Below, piece by piece: positions 35,963 through 49,458 of a stretch of DNA of 64,000 bases. The notes beneath the pieces are model-generated. The model was not told the origin of the DNA and made no database searches. It saw only the letters and a list, made by a program, of their open reading frames with translations. Numbering within the stretch: the stretch's first letter is position 1; every line of letters begins with the position of its first letter. Origin of the DNA: Flaccisagitta enflata (lineage: Eukaryota > Chaetognatha > Sagittoidea > Aphragmophora). The position numbers and the translations under genes were made by a program. The stretch is from positions 21,886,001-21,950,000 of the forward strand of contig OZ231127.1 of NCBI GenBank assembly GCA_965153355.1. The letters are read 5' to 3'.

Positions 35963-36504
35963 GCTCTCACGCATGCACAAACACACTCATAGACGCATAA
36001 ACAAACACGCGCACTCCTATGAGCTTGTTCAACTCATTCCCTTAAAAAAATGTGTCTACTGTTTTGGGGCAGAGAGCAACCAGGAAATGAACTTGCGCTA
36101 ATGAGCTTATGTCTTGGTGCGCTAATGCGCTAAAAAAACTAACTGCGCCTAAGATAGCATGTTTGCAAAAGCCAGATTGTAACTAGGGCAATGAGGTCAG
36201 AAACACACCAGCACTGGTAAAGGAGGCCCCTAGCGCAAATGTCCATTGCGCCAATGGGGGAAGCTTCTTTGTGCTCTCTTGTACTAAGACGTATTAGTTC
36301 CTCTACCGATTTTCAAAATAGAAAACGCACTTAGAAGAAATGCCTTATCGGTTTTTGATCTGCCAATTTTCAAATGAAGAAATCTTGTCCTCGCCACATG
36401 AGTGAGATCACAACCTTCATTGATTAATCAGAAGATGATAAAACGTTCAAAAAACCTCATTTCTAAGTTCTATCAATGATAAGTAAGGGAAGCCAGCTTA
36501 TGAC

Positions 36505-37087
36505 ACTGCTCTGGATCTCCACCGCTAACTTTAAACTAGGAGTACTGCCACTTTTTTCATAGTTTCTGGTGGTCCAGCCCATGTATAATCCATGTCAAAA
36601 GGTTTCAAAATAATCCCTGGAGCGCCTTTTTTTTAATTCCCATTTTTTTCTGGGTGGTTGGTACAGGCCATAAAACTTTCCCTCTTTTGGACAATGTCCA
36701 TTGTTTTGCTTATAACTTTTAAACGCTTAAAGTTAGAAATGCCAGATTGGTCCCATTTAAAAGATCTTTTCGAGATCTTTCCAACCAGCACCAATTTTTT
36801 TTGAAATCCATTGAAAAACAACTCAGTTATAAGCTGTCAAACATGAGCAATGTTATGAAGATTTTGGATGATTTTCCAGATCATTGAATTTTTCTTCTAT
36901 TCTCTCAGTTTCTCTTGTTTTGCTCATAACTTTTGAACGGATAAAGCTAGAAATGCCAGATTGGTCCCATTTGAAAGATCTTTTCAAGATCTTTTAAACC
37001 GTCACCAATTTTATGTCAATCCCATGAAAAACCACCTCTTTATAAGCTGTCAAACTTTTCCAAGGATTTTCCCACCATCACTTTTTT
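36505..37087 (+). repeat. Dispersed repeat of about 590 bp, copy 1 (inverted partner at 43500)
   Basis: From GACACTGCTCTGGATCTCCA to TTTTCCCACCATCACTT it matches the reverse complement of 43497-44090 with few changes. It has two internal sub-repeats built around GCCAGATTGGTCCCATTT. No credible ORF. Confidence 0.8.
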
Positions 37088-37241
37088 TCATGGTCTAATC
37101 CTGTTTTCATATGCATTCTTGAATATCTATGAGGGGTTTTGTCTCTTGGCTGGTCTGTTAATTTTTCCAATGGTTAATCTGTCCAACTGTCGTTTTATCT
37201 CAGGGAAATTGTGAAACATTAAAAAACAAGGCCAACACCTA

Positions 37242-37845
37242 CTATCTTAGAAATAAATATACGGACACTTGATAAAAAAGTTCATTTATTGACTAGAAAA
37301 GTACATGAATATGTTGAAAAACGCCTAATACTTTGTATGTCCGCCTTGGGCATCGACCACTGCTTGCATTCGGCGTGGCATTGAATCGTAGAGTAACGCC
37401 AAGTAATCTGGAGTGATCTTTTCCCAAACCTTTAGCGCAATTCTTTACAGCCCTTCTTTTGAAGTTGCCCGTATGTCCGATTGCAAGTAAACTGAGGCCT
37501 CCACCCCATAAAGTGATAATTGTCCCTTTGGTATCTAGGGAAATGTGTTTTTTCCAGAGGCATTGTAAAAAAAAAACGAAGTAAAAAAGAAAAATCCCGG
37601 AGGCAACGAGCCCAGATGGCGCCGACGGGTATGATAAAAATTATCCGCAATTTTTTTTCCAAATTTGAAAAGCAAATGTTTCACTCTTTCGGCTCTCATT
37701 TCTAAACGAATAAAGATACAGCATCGGGCTTGGTCTAGATCGCTAGATCTTTCGAAGACGCGCAAAAAAAAAACGAATGTTCTAAGACAAAAATTAAGCG
37801 CGCTATGACTATAAACAGCTGTCCGTATATTTATTTCTAAGATAG
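37242..37845. mobile_element. Tc1/mariner-type element with transposase remnant
   Basis: Terminal inverted repeats CTATCTTAGAAATAAATATA and TATATTTATTTCTAAGATAG, TA flanks (37240-37241, 37846-37847), 604 bp. It carries the C-terminal end of a Tc1-like transposase on the minus strand, making it an internally deleted copy. It is inserted in a palindrome-headed dispersed repeat. Confidence 0.88.
37325..37460 (-). pseudogene. C-terminal fragment of a Tc1-like transposase
   Basis: Translating the minus strand up to the stop at 37325-37327 gives KVWEKITPDYLALLYDSMPR, then RMQAVVDAQGGHTKY. This is the characteristic C-terminus of Tc1/mariner-superfamily transposases. A stop codon lies a few residues upstream and the DDE catalytic part is missing, so no activity is expected. 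Confidence 0.85.
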
Positions 37846-37991
37846 TATAAGTCACATGAAAGACTTAAATAACTAAAATTGACTTAGGATGACTTAAAAT
37901 GACTTAGAATCACTACAATTGACTTTAAATGACTTAAAATGACTTAAGAGTTGACTTCATATTAAAAGTAAATTTTGACAAAATTGACTCA

Positions 37992-38409
37992 GTGGCCCCA
38001 AAGGGCCTATAACTTGCAGAACATGGGGGGCAATTTCCAGACGCTCTTCCTTCCTTCCGGCCCTCTATCCCCTCATAGGCCATCACAGCTTCAAGTTTGC
38101 CCTCCCAGCCCTCAATTTAGCTCTCCAAGCCTCAAATTGACCTTCCAGGCTTCATATCAGCCACCCCCTAGCTCAAAATTTGACCTCCAGACCTCAAATC
38201 TGCGCTCCAGAACTTCAATTAGCTGTCCAAACATCAAGTCAGCCCTCCAAACCTCAAATTTGACCTCCAAACTTCAAATATGCTCTCCAAGCCTTAATTC
38301 TGCCTTCCAGCCTAAATAAGTCATGTAAAGCCTGAAATATGCTCCCTCAAGGCATTTGGAAATTCTTCCCTGTGTTCTATAGGACATCAGTCCTTCAGGG
38401 CCTATGCCC
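37992..38409. mobile_element. Degenerate fold-back element
   Basis: Left end GTGGCCCCAAAGGGCC with the GCAGAACATGGGGGGCAATT block. The right end has CCTGTGTTCTATAGGACATC and CAGGGCCTATGCCC. The core has units of about 20-25 bp (CTCCAAACCTCAAATTTGAC-like). Confidence 0.65.
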
Positions 38410-38772
38410 TGCTGCTTTACTCCACTTCTTCACTGGATTATTCCTAGCAGAGCATTGGGAACCACTGACCATGTGTGATCCTTGGATGACCAGTTTTTTT
38501 TAGCAGCAGCCTCAATGGACAATATCCAGAAGAACACAATGGAAATCACATACAACTCCAGTATGGCACGAGTACCATTGACCACTCACTGCCTTTAGGC
38601 TGCTATTGATTACTCACAGTATGATTTCTTTCAGATTCAAAATCAGCATGAGTGTTTAGTAGGGCAGGTGTGGGACATCAAACAAAGAGATTTGAATCAG
38701 CTCCCTTGGGTTTCAAAAAAGCTCATTTAAACATTGCCTAAGTTGGTTGTGGTTGATGCTGAGGGGGAAGCG

Positions 38773-39848
38773 GGGCAGCGGCTCCAAAGGGGTCGATGAC
38801 CTATGCTTTCACACATATGGGGGATTTTCCCCTTCTTCTCCTCTTTCCTCCACCCCTCTTACTTAAATTCTCTATTCTAGCCTCACGGCCCAAATCCTAG
38901 CCTTGAGGCCCAAATTCCAGCCTTGAGGCCCAAGGCCCAAATTCCAGTCTTGCGGCTTCAAGGACGGGATTTGGGTCTCGAGGCGGAGATTTGGGCCCCA
39001 AGGCTAGGATTTGGGTCTCTTGGCTGGGATTTGGGTCTCTTGGCTGGGATTTGGGTCTCATGGCTGGGATTTGGGTCTCAAGGCTGGGATTTGGGCCTCA
39101 AGGCTGGGATTTGGGCCTCAAGGCTTGGATTTGGGCCTTGAGGCTAGGATCTGAGCCATAGGGGAGATGTGGAAGAAAGAGAAAATCTGCCATATGTGTG
39201 AAAATACTATCTTGGAAATAAATATATGAACACCTTACCATCATCATAGCAGCCAAACTACAAAAACCAATTCAAAAATGAAAGAAGATCAACAAACTAT
39301 GACAAAATATCTTCCATTCAAGACCAAGGGGAGGTCAGTAGCTCAAACCGGTTTTATTTGACAGCGTTTTAAAGAGAAACTGTCATTTTACCAAAATCAT
39401 ATTTTGAGGTTTTCAGTTCAAATCTTCAAAGGACAACCTATATTGAAACAGCTCTTAAATCTAAACGGATTGACCAAAATCATTTTGCTCGGTTTGATTA
39501 TATCACATTTTTACCAATTTTTTTACAGTTGAAAAAATTGAAGGCTGCAGTTAAATATATTGCTTTCAAATCATTTAATATCAATATAAAACCAAATCAA
39601 TTATATCACTTTTTTGTGCTTGTTGAGAATTCAATGATACACTGATTTAGGCTGAAAAATCATAAACCAATCCCCTAGAAACTCAAAACAGAAGCAGATC
39701 ATAGATCAAAATACAATAAAATAACTAGAAAATGATTCATTTGTCCAAACATTCCCTTTAGTGAGTGATAAAACTGACTTTTCTCCAGCTGTCCATATAT
39801 TTATTTCCAAGATAGTATAGGTCATTGTCCCCTTTGTGGCCGCTGCCC
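38773..39848. mobile_element. Fold-back element with a MITE inserted in its right arm
   Basis: Left arm GGGCAGCGGCTCCAAAGGGG then GACCTATGCTTTCACACATA. The right arm is GCCATATGTGTGAAAATA, then a MITE (39207-39815), then TAGGTCATTGTCCCCTTTGT and GGCCGCTGCCC. The core is an array of 20-bp units (TTGGGTCTCAAGGCTGGGAT) that switches orientation near 38950. Removing the MITE and one TA restores continuous pairing of the arms. Confidence 0.82.
39207..39815. mobile_element. Tc1/mariner-type MITE, CTATCT end family
   Basis: CTATCTTGGAAATAAATATA and TATATTTATTTCCAAGATAG, TA on both sides (39205-39206, 39816-39817), 609 bp. Ends match the transposase-carrying element at 37242. No transposase remnant was recognised inside. 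Confidence 0.85.
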
Positions 39849-40030
39849 AAAAGAGAAGATCTAAGGCTCAAGAGGACAGATCTCAGGCCTGACAAACAAA
39901 CAGAACAGGTCACCCATGCGCTATTTGTGGTCAGCGATACCTGTTGCCCTATTTGAGTGATTGTGAATTGTAGAAGGGAAGTAGGACAGTGGCCCTGAAG
40001 GGGACAAAGTCCTGTAGAACACGAGTTTTT

Positions 40031-40563
40031 GGGCAGCGGCCCTGAAGGAGATGAAATCCTGTAGAACACAGGGGGACTTTCATTTGTCTGTCCGTCCATT
40101 CATCCGTTCATTTGTCCACTTGTTCATCTGTTTGTTCATTCGTCCGTCATTCCCCCCCATCAGGCCTCTCAGGCCCCAAACCCTGGCTCTCAGGTCTCAA
40201 ATCCAGCCTCTCAGGCCACAAATCCGGCCTCTCAGGCCTCAAATCCAGCCTCCCAGACCTGAAATCTGGCCTGTCAGATCTCAAATCCAGCCTGTAAGGC
40301 CTCAAACCTGGCCTCTCAGGCCTCAAATAAGCCCTCTCAGGCCTCAAATAAGCCCTGTCAGGCCTCATATAAGGCATCACAGGCCTCAAAGTAGTGCTCT
40401 CAGGCTTCAAATCAGACCTGATGGCCATTTAAGCCTTAGGAAAGCCTTCACTCTTGAAGGGCTTCAATCAGCGCACTATAGCATCTCATCAATGTTTTCA
40501 GGCAGGACGAACAAAAGTCCCCCTGTGTTCTACAGGACTTTGTCCCCTTCGGGGCCGCTGCCC
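40031..40563. mobile_element. Fold-back element with minisatellite core
   Basis: GGGCAGCGGCCCTGAAGGAG and GTAGAACACAGGGGGACTTT at the left. The right end is AAGTCCCCCTGTGTTCTACA followed by GGGGCCGCTGCCC. Core of CTCTCAGGCCTCAAATCCGG-type units. The resulting Arg/Pro/Leu-repeat frames are not genes. Confidence 0.85.
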
Positions 40564-40916
40564 TGCTTCCCCTCACACAAATTCACAATCATGCAAAGCA
40601 GGGCAACGGGTATCGCTGACCACATATTGCCCTTGGGCGACTGGTTCATTTGTCCTGCCTGATGAAGTGGATGAGATGCCATAGAGGGCTGACTGAAGGC
40701 CTTCAAGAGCCTAAACTGAGCTCTAAGAAGGCTGATGTAAGGCCTGAGAATGCCAATTGGGAGCTTGAGAGGGCTGACTTGAAGCTTGAGAGAGCTGGAT
40801 TAAGGCTTGAAAGGCCAGAGAACTGATTTGAGGCCTGAGAGCAATAAATTGAGGCTTAGATGGCTGATTTACTGTCCAAGAGGCCTTAATTGATATCCTT
40901 CAAGGGTATGGTTTTT

Positions 40917-41293
40917 GAGCAGCGGCCCCGAAGGAGACGAAGTCCTGTAGAACACAGGGGGACTTTTGTTCGTCATTCCGTCTGTCCGTCCGTTTGTTCC
41001 CCCCAGGCCCTCTCAGGCCTGAAATCTGTCCTCTCAGGCCTGAAATCTACCCTCCTAGGCCTGAAATCTGCCCTATCAGGCCTGAAATCTGCCCTCTCAG
41101 GCCTGAAATCTGCCCTCTCTGGCCTGAAATCTGCCCTCAGAGGCCTGAAATCTGCTCTCACAGATTCAAGGCCTGAGAGGGCAGATTTTGGGTCTGAAAG
41201 GGCCTGGGGGGAACGGATGGGCGGACGGATGGAATGATGAACAAAAGTCCCCCTGTGTTCTACAGGACTTTGTCCCCTTCGGGGCCGCTGCCC
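40917..41293. mobile_element. Fold-back element with minisatellite core
   Basis: GAGCAGCGGCCCCGAAGGAG at the left, GGGGCCGCTGCCC at the right, AACACAGGGGGACTTTTGTT and its inverse inside. Core units CTCTCAGGCCTGAAATCTGC run in one sense and flip near 41170 to GGCCTGAGAGGGCAGATTTT. Confidence 0.88.
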
Positions 41294-41589
41294 TGCTTCC
41301 TCTCACTCCATATCATAATCATGCAAAGCAGGGCAATGGGTATCGCTGACCACATATTGCCTTTGGTCGACCTGTTTAACAGTGTTACCCTCGGGTGATT
41401 TGTTGAATTTTGGTAACTCTGGTAACAATAATTAGCCCTTATCTATTTTGGTAAGCATTAGTGTTTTTGGTTAGACTCAGAATGGATGTTTGCTAAGTTA
41501 GTTTTGCTAAATGGAAAACTAGGAGTGATGCGCGTAGTAACTAGTCAGTGAGGGCTCACAAGGCCTTCCTCCATATTTTTAGTTTGGGT

Positions 41590-42110
41590 ATAGTTAGGGA
41601 TGTCGTTCCACCTGTCATACCTTAGAGGCCAGGCTAGAGGGTTGAAAATTTGGATTTGAGGCCTGAGAGGCCTAATTTGAGGCCTCAAATCCCAGGTTTG
41701 AGGCCAGACAGGTTGAATATAAAGCCTGAGAGGCCAGTTTTGAGGCCTGAGAGGCTGGATCTGAGGCCTCAGAGGCTGGATTTGAGGCCTGAAAGGCCAG
41801 ATTTTTTGCCATACAGGCCAAAGGGGCCGGATGAGTGGAGGGGACGCACAAATGCACAAACAAATGAACAAAATGAACAAACAAAACTCCCCCTGTGCTC
41901 TTAGGGCCGCTGCCCAAAGATGGACAGGATGGAATAGGCTGGGGAGTTGAAACGAAGCCTGGAAGGTCGATTTCAGGCCTGGAGGGTTTAACTGAGGGCG
42001 GGGAGGGCAGATTTGAGGTCTTGGTGGCCAAGTGGGGGGGATGGAGGGATGGATGGAAGCAGCGGCGTATCTGAGCCAAGATTTTAGCAGCTGCCGCCTC
42101 CAATCTATGT
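41590..42110. repeat. Minisatellite core of a partial fold-back element
   Basis: GGCCTGAGAGGCTGGATTTG-type units, a right terminus near 41885-41917 (CCTGTGCTCTTAGGGCCGCTG), then further units. No clear left end. Confidence 0.55.
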
Positions 42111-42237
42111 CCGACAAAGCTCCTGTCCGACCTATACTATCAAAAATTATTACTATAAATAACTATATTTCTATTCAAAACTATACATAAATATCTATTA
42201 CTATATAAATGTAACTAAACATGACCATACATAAATT

Positions 42238-42555
42238 CAGGCCTGTATATTCTTGAGTTTTCCCCCGGTGGGGAAAAAAATCAAAGGGTCTGGAGATGGG
42301 GAAGGAAATCTAAAGGGGAAAAAAGAGAAAAAAGGAAAATTTGGGGAAAATATAACTTTTTACAGTACCAAATCATAAAACTCAATTAGTAGAACACAAT
42401 TTAACACTATTTAAACCTTAACTACATAGTTTTATGGCTATATGGGGAAGAAAATCATGGATATAAAAACGCGACGCGACGCGTTGCGGGGAAGAAAATC
42501 AAAGGCAGGGGAGGGGGGAAAAAAATCAAAAGCGACTCAAGAATATACACCCCTG
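42238..42555. mobile_element. hAT-type MITE, copy 1
   Basis: Ends CAGGCCTGTATATTCTTGAG and CTCAAGAATATACACCCCTG, with the perfect 8-bp target duplication CATAAATT at 42230-42237 and 42556-42563. An 8-bp duplication with CAG...CTG ends is the hAT hallmark. 318 bp, non-coding. Confidence 0.92.
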
Positions 42556-42895
42556 CATAAATTGTTACAGCAGTGTGTATTGTGTAACTACTTAGTACAA
42601 CATTTGTCTAAATAAGTTCATAGAATTCTAATCACACTTGGAGCAACAACTGCATTTTACTTTTAAAATGTCATTTGGGGGTAAGCTGAAATTGTTTTCC
42701 GTTGGACATTTTAGCAGAAATATTTTCAGCGGGAATCAAAATTAAAAGAAATAACAATGGTAAAATGATACAGAGGGATTCCATCAGAGTGAAAAGCGCA
42801 GACTATGGCATAGCATGAATAATCACATGACCTATGGAGCCCATTATTATATACTACCGAAAAACACAAGTTTCGATTTCTAAATACCGCTCTGT

Positions 42896-42899
<4 letters not shown>

Positions 42900-42962
<63 letters not shown>
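42900..42962. repeat. (TC)n then (CTC)n tract
   Basis: About 31 TC units followed by TCC/TTC triplets. Confidence 0.93.
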
Positions 42963-42965
<3 letters not shown>

Positions 42966-43330
42966 TCCTCCTCCTCCTCCTCCTCCTTTCTTCTATTTCT
43001 TCTTCTTCTCTCCTTTGTCTGTCTGTCCGACATCGATCCTGTCCGACATGGTACAGCTGCCGCGGCAGCTGCGGAAGCCCCTTCAAATACGCCGCTGGAT
43101 GGAAGGAAGGATGGACGTCTGAAAATTCCCCCCCCCTATGTTCTAAAGCTGATAAATGAGTGAATGAATGGATAAATGAATGAAAATTCCCCCCCCCCCC
43201 TATATTCTAAAGCTGATAAATGAACCAACAGTTGGACAGATTAACCATCGGAAAAATCAACAGACTAGCCAAGAGACAAAACCCCTCGCAGATATTCAAG
43301 AATGCACATAAAAACAGGATAAGACCAGGA

Positions 43331-43494
43331 ACAAGGCCAGATACACGGCACTCCAGTCATGGATGGTTGGGTAGGAGCGGTAATGCAAAAACCGTTCGGA
43401 ACTCAAAAATGTGACCTACCAATCGACCGACCTACCAACCTACCGACCTACCAACCAACATGGCAAGATGTAGAGTCGCGTGTCCGCAACTAAA
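43331..43494 (-). repeat. Palindrome-headed dispersed repeat, inverted copy
   Basis: AACAAGGCCAGATACACGGC at the left, GAGTCGCGTGTCCGCAACT at the right, ending next to the 43497-44090 repeat. Confidence 0.75.
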
Positions 43495-43496
43495 GA

Positions 43497-44090
43497 AGTG
43501 ATGGTGGGAAAATCCTTTGAAATCCTATGACAATGCTTATGTTTGACAGCTTATAAAGAGGTGGTTTTTCAAGGAATTGACATAAAATCGGTGATGGTTT
43601 GAAAGATCTTGAAAAGATCTTTCAAATGGGACCAATCTGGCATTTCTAGCTTTATTCGTTCAAAAGTTATGAGCAAAACAAGAGAAATTAAGAGAATAGA
43701 AGAAAAATTCAATGATCTGGAAAATTGTCCAAAATCTTCATTACATTGCTCATGTTTGACAGATTATAGCTGGGTTGTTTTTCAATGGATTTCAAAAAAA
43801 TTGGTGCTGGTTGGAAAGATCTTGAAAAGATCTTTTAAATGGGACCAATCTGGCATTTCTAACTTTAAGCGTTTAAAAGTTATAAGCAAAACAAGAGACA
43901 TTGTCCAAAAGAGGGAAAGTTTTATGGCCTGTACCAACCACCCAGAAAAAAATGGGAATTAAAAAAAAGGCGCTCCAGGGATTATTTTGAAACCTTTTGA
44001 CATGGATTATACATGGGCTGGACCACCAGAAACCATGAAAAAAGTGGCAGTACTCCTAGTTTAAAGTTAGCGGTGGAGATCCAGAGCAGT
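43497..44090 (-). repeat. Dispersed repeat of about 590 bp, copy 2 (inverted partner at 36505)
   Basis: Reverse complement of 36505-37087, from AGTGATGGTGGGAAAATCC to TGGAGATCCAGAGCAGTG. Copies lie about 6.4 kb apart in opposite orientation. Confidence 0.8.
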
Positions 44091-44705
44091 GATGAAGTCT
44101 CGGGAATTCCCGGGAATTGCATAATGAAAATCATTCTCATTCCTGAATCAGGAATCAGGAATCAAGGGTCAGAAATCAGGAATTCAGGAATGACAACGAA
44201 TCACTCCTGGGAATTAATGTCACTGTTTTTTGCGTTGTGCACTGTTTTGGTCAGTTTTGCGGGGAATGTTCTGCACAATCTTTCCATTCACTATTTCCCC
44301 TAATTTTTCTTGATTGGTTTTTTTTTTTTTCATTTGAAATGACAAAATTTCGATTGACCCTATCATCAAACTAGGCCACCTACATATCCAGTAAAGGCAG
44401 TAATAGACCTGTGTGGTCTGACCCTTAAAATGCTTTTAATAACTGAGGAAAGCCAGGATCGACTAACCGAGCGACCCACCGACGCGATAATAAACACCAC
44501 CGCTTATTCGTTCACAAGAACATTTTTAATTGCGTGCATCTTGAAAAAGAATGGAAGAAAAAAAATCGAAGTCAAAGACGAGAGATTTCAATTCATTTTA
44601 TACATTATTTCAAGGCATTGCAAATCATCTTATTTGAACGTATATACAACTTAGGATCTGTCTTAGAAACTGTCTTGGAGATCTGTCTTGGAGTGGAGGG
44701 TGTTT

Positions 44706-46295
<1,590 letters not shown>

Positions 46296-46705
46296 TTTTG
46301 TAATTGGATGGACAATTTTTCGAGAAGATTCTCAGGTTGTGTCAAAGTTCACTAAAGAGTGAATGTACTGCTGAGGTCTCGCTTATTTGTTGACATCCGT
46401 CAATCGAAAAAAAAAGCCATGTCTAGATTTCGCTTGATTAGGTTTCAAGTCTCACTAATACGTATGACGATACTCCTTAATAGAGATACTATGGTCAACA
46501 AAGGATGAATGAAATCGTGCGGTACATTGTCTGAGATAGTGATTTATGAATGAAACAAGGAGGAATGAATTGGTAAATTATGAATGAAATGAAGAAGCGA
46601 TAAAGGGTGAACTGGTGAGCGACGAAAATTCGAAAAGACGATAGACGATAAGACGATCAACGGAGATATGTGACTATCAACACTGATTCATGGCGGTGAT
46701 TGATA

Positions 46706-47203
46706 CAGTAGATGTCGTCTAGACTTGGAAATACGGGGGAGCTCATAACCTCAGCATCAGTACAGTGAGGGGACTGATATGTATAGACCCTAAGGGGTTG
46801 ACGATGGGGTATGGCATCCCCCTACAGCTTACCTTACAAAAAAAACTTTTAGTATAAAATATTAGCAGCAATTACTTTCATGGCAGAATTTCAGCTTCAT
46901 CTATTTGCTTTAATTACAAAACCAGCCTTAGATTCGAACCCAGAACTTTTATAGAAAGAAATTGATCAAGAGGGTTTAAAGTCAAGTGAGTTGACCAATA
47001 GTCCAAATCTGGCAGCTGTTCCAGCAAAGCAAATTTGTTCTAGTATATTCAAAAGAATTTTCTATCCACAGAGCTGCCATACCTCATTGTCAACCCTATA
47101 GGACATAAACATTATACAGACACAGTTTCATTTCATTGGCGCAAATGGTAGTTAGGATATGAGGGATATTTAGGATATTTCCAAGTCTAGATGACATCTA
47201 CTG
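46706..47203. mobile_element. TA-flanked MITE, CAGTAGATGTCGTC ends (copy 2)
   Basis: CAGTAGATGTCGTCTAGACT and AGTCTAGATGACATCTACTG, TA at 46704-46705 and 47204-47205, 498 bp. Same ends as 29431-30004, but the interior is not the same long hairpin. Confidence 0.88.
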
Positions 47204-47539
47204 TATGTGTCGATCAGTGGCGTCAAAATCTATGGCGATAAACAGTGAAACTCGACTGTGATGTTACTGTGGCCATCAGTGAAGAGCCCCCGTCAACATC
47301 GATTAGTGGCGATCAGCGAACAGTTGACAACCACCGACTGGAGAATGAGTGCAATGCTTTGGCTCGTTACTATTTTCTCCCTTCTTTTTCGCGTGCACGT
47401 GACTCAACTACCTGCTATTTCTGTCGGTCGGTCCACCAGTTGGTACGTCCATTAGTTGCTCTATAACACTTGGCTTTTTCAGTGTTACGGGTTTTTTTTT
47501 TCAACATTGAACTCAGTGTTACTGAGATGGCAACGCGAT

Positions 47540-47660
47540 GAGTTTCATACCGATTACGAGTCCGCGTACGTTGCTCCATGAGCGAGTACGATTGCGCTTA
47601 CGATTCCATCTATCTTTGACCGCGTACGATTACGATTGCGAGTACACGTACACAACGAGT
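47540..47660. repeat. Degenerate TACGA/TACG-rich segment
   Basis: ACGATTACGATTGCGAGTAC-type units. Similar GCTTACGAGTACA segments recur at about 48515-48545 and 49235-49290. Class unknown. Confidence 0.4.
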
Positions 47661-47829
47661 ACATCTTAATTTACAAGCCCCCTTGCACAGTAAAGCCAAT
47701 TTCGGTCAAATTGAAAGAAAGAAAGAAACAAAAAAAGAAAGAAAGAAACAGAAAAGAAGAGTGAAGACTTCAAAAAAATTGGATGTTTTGCGCGGTTTTG
47801 AACCTTGGTATAACTAAGTGACCGAACTA

Positions 47830-47850
47830 TCGTGAGGGAAAGACTGAGCA

Positions 47851-47946
<96 letters not shown>

Positions 47947-47963
47947 AATAAAGAGAAAGAGAG

Positions 47964-48012
<49 letters not shown>

Positions 48013-48071
48013 GAAACAAAGAAAGAAAGAAAGAAAGAAAGGGAAAGACTGAGCAAAGAAAGAAGTTAAAA

Positions 48072-48152
<81 letters not shown>

Positions 48153-48155
48153 AAA
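47830..48155. repeat. (GAAA)n array
   Basis: Several GAAAGAAA blocks separated by GAAACAAA and short unique stretches (a GGGAAAGACTGAGCAAAG motif occurs twice). Confidence 0.93.
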
Positions 48156-48183
48156 GAAGAATTGAATGTTTTTGCGCGATTTT

Positions 48184-48395
48184 TAGTCGCGTGCACGCGA
48201 CTCTACAACCCGCTTTGTCCGTCGGTTGGTCGGTCGGTCGGTCGGTCGGTCGGTCGGTCGGTCGGTCACACTTTACTTTTTTTTATGATTTTATTACTTT
48301 GACCTCACTGCTCCCGCCCAAATGGTTTGGTGACCTCAAATATGGCCCCTGCCCACCCGCACGCGACTTCGGTAGCCGTGTATCCGGCCTTGTTA
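48184..48395 (+). repeat. Palindrome-headed dispersed repeat, near-complete copy
   Basis: AGTCGCGTGCACGCGACTCT, then a clean (GGTC)n run of about 11 units, CTCACTGCTCCCGCCCAAAT, CCGCACGCGACTTCGG and GTATCCGGCCTTGTT. Best reference copy for the family. Confidence 0.85.
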
Positions 48396-48438
48396 ACTTT
48401 TGCATTACCAAGCAAGCAAACAACTGAACAACCTAATG

Positions 48439-48476
<38 letters not shown>

Positions 48477-48607
48477 TTTTGGCTTAATTTTGGCGTCGTA
48501 CTCCTTGGAATGATGAACGCTTACGCTTATGCTTACGAGTACAAAGTACGCATGTCAGGGTGCCAAAAGCGGGCGAAACTGGCTTTCCCCCCACCGTCAT
48601 CGTTTTC

Positions 48608-48850
48608 TTTTGCAAAAGCCCTTTCAAACGAGCCGTCGCGCAACCTTCAATTCGATCGGGAACCATCGTTAGGGAGTGGTTGAAGTTTGTATTGAATTAG
48701 CATTGGAATCAATATCTTTAAAAAAATTATCTTTATCATGCAAATTTTGCCTCTGCCATAGATATCAATGGAAACTTCTTGGTCACCCTAACGATGGTTC
48801 CCGATCGATTTGAAAATTGCGCGACGGCTCATTTAATAGCATTTAAGCAA
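48608..48850. repeat. Imperfect palindrome of about 240 bp
   Basis: ACGAGCCGTCGCGCAACCTT and CGGGAACCATCGTTAGGG in the left arm; CCTAACGATGGTTCCCGATC and GCGCGACGGCTCATT in the right arm. Arms of about 65 bp. Confidence 0.75.
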
Positions 48851-49458
48851 AGGAAACTGATGAAATTCATGAGCAAGAAATCACTTCACTGCGAGAGCTT
48901 AGTTTTGGGGTATTACCCTATACTTCCAGAAATGTTTTGGTCAAGCGGTTTTTAAATTTTCAGACGGAAGAATAGATAGAAAAAAATTTTGACGGCTCTT
49001 ACGGTAAGCTTTTTTCGCGCTCTTTTTCTTTCTATTTTTCAGCGGACTTTTCTATTCATAGTTTTCTTAATAATTCATGGGGGAACTTTGTTTACAAAAG
49101 AAATCAAGGAGTAGAGTGCCATGGAAACCACCGGACACAACTCTATCAAATGCATCAGTGATGATGGTGGGCCGAAAGCCAATTTCAGCCAATTCCGGCA
49201 CTCTGACATCCGTAGTACACAGAAATTGAGGTAACGCTCATGATTACGCTTACGAGTACAGAAAAAAATGGCGAGTACAGCGAGTACGCGTCCACGTCCG
49301 CGTCCTATTACGCCATCACTTCTCTGAAGCAGCCCAAATGCTCAAATGCCCAAATGCTCAACTGTAAAAAGTCATTTCTATTTTTGCTCCTGCCCACCCG
49401 CATGCGACTTGTAGTAATTGTTCTTGCATTAGTTACTTTCAGTCCTCAGTCATTTTCT

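Noticed and set aside
40051-41237. Arg/Pro/Leu repeat proteins and a CRISPR-like regular array
   Set aside because: The roughly 20-bp units are contiguous, with no repeat-spacer alternation, and lie inside fold-back elements; several frames on both strands read similar repeats.
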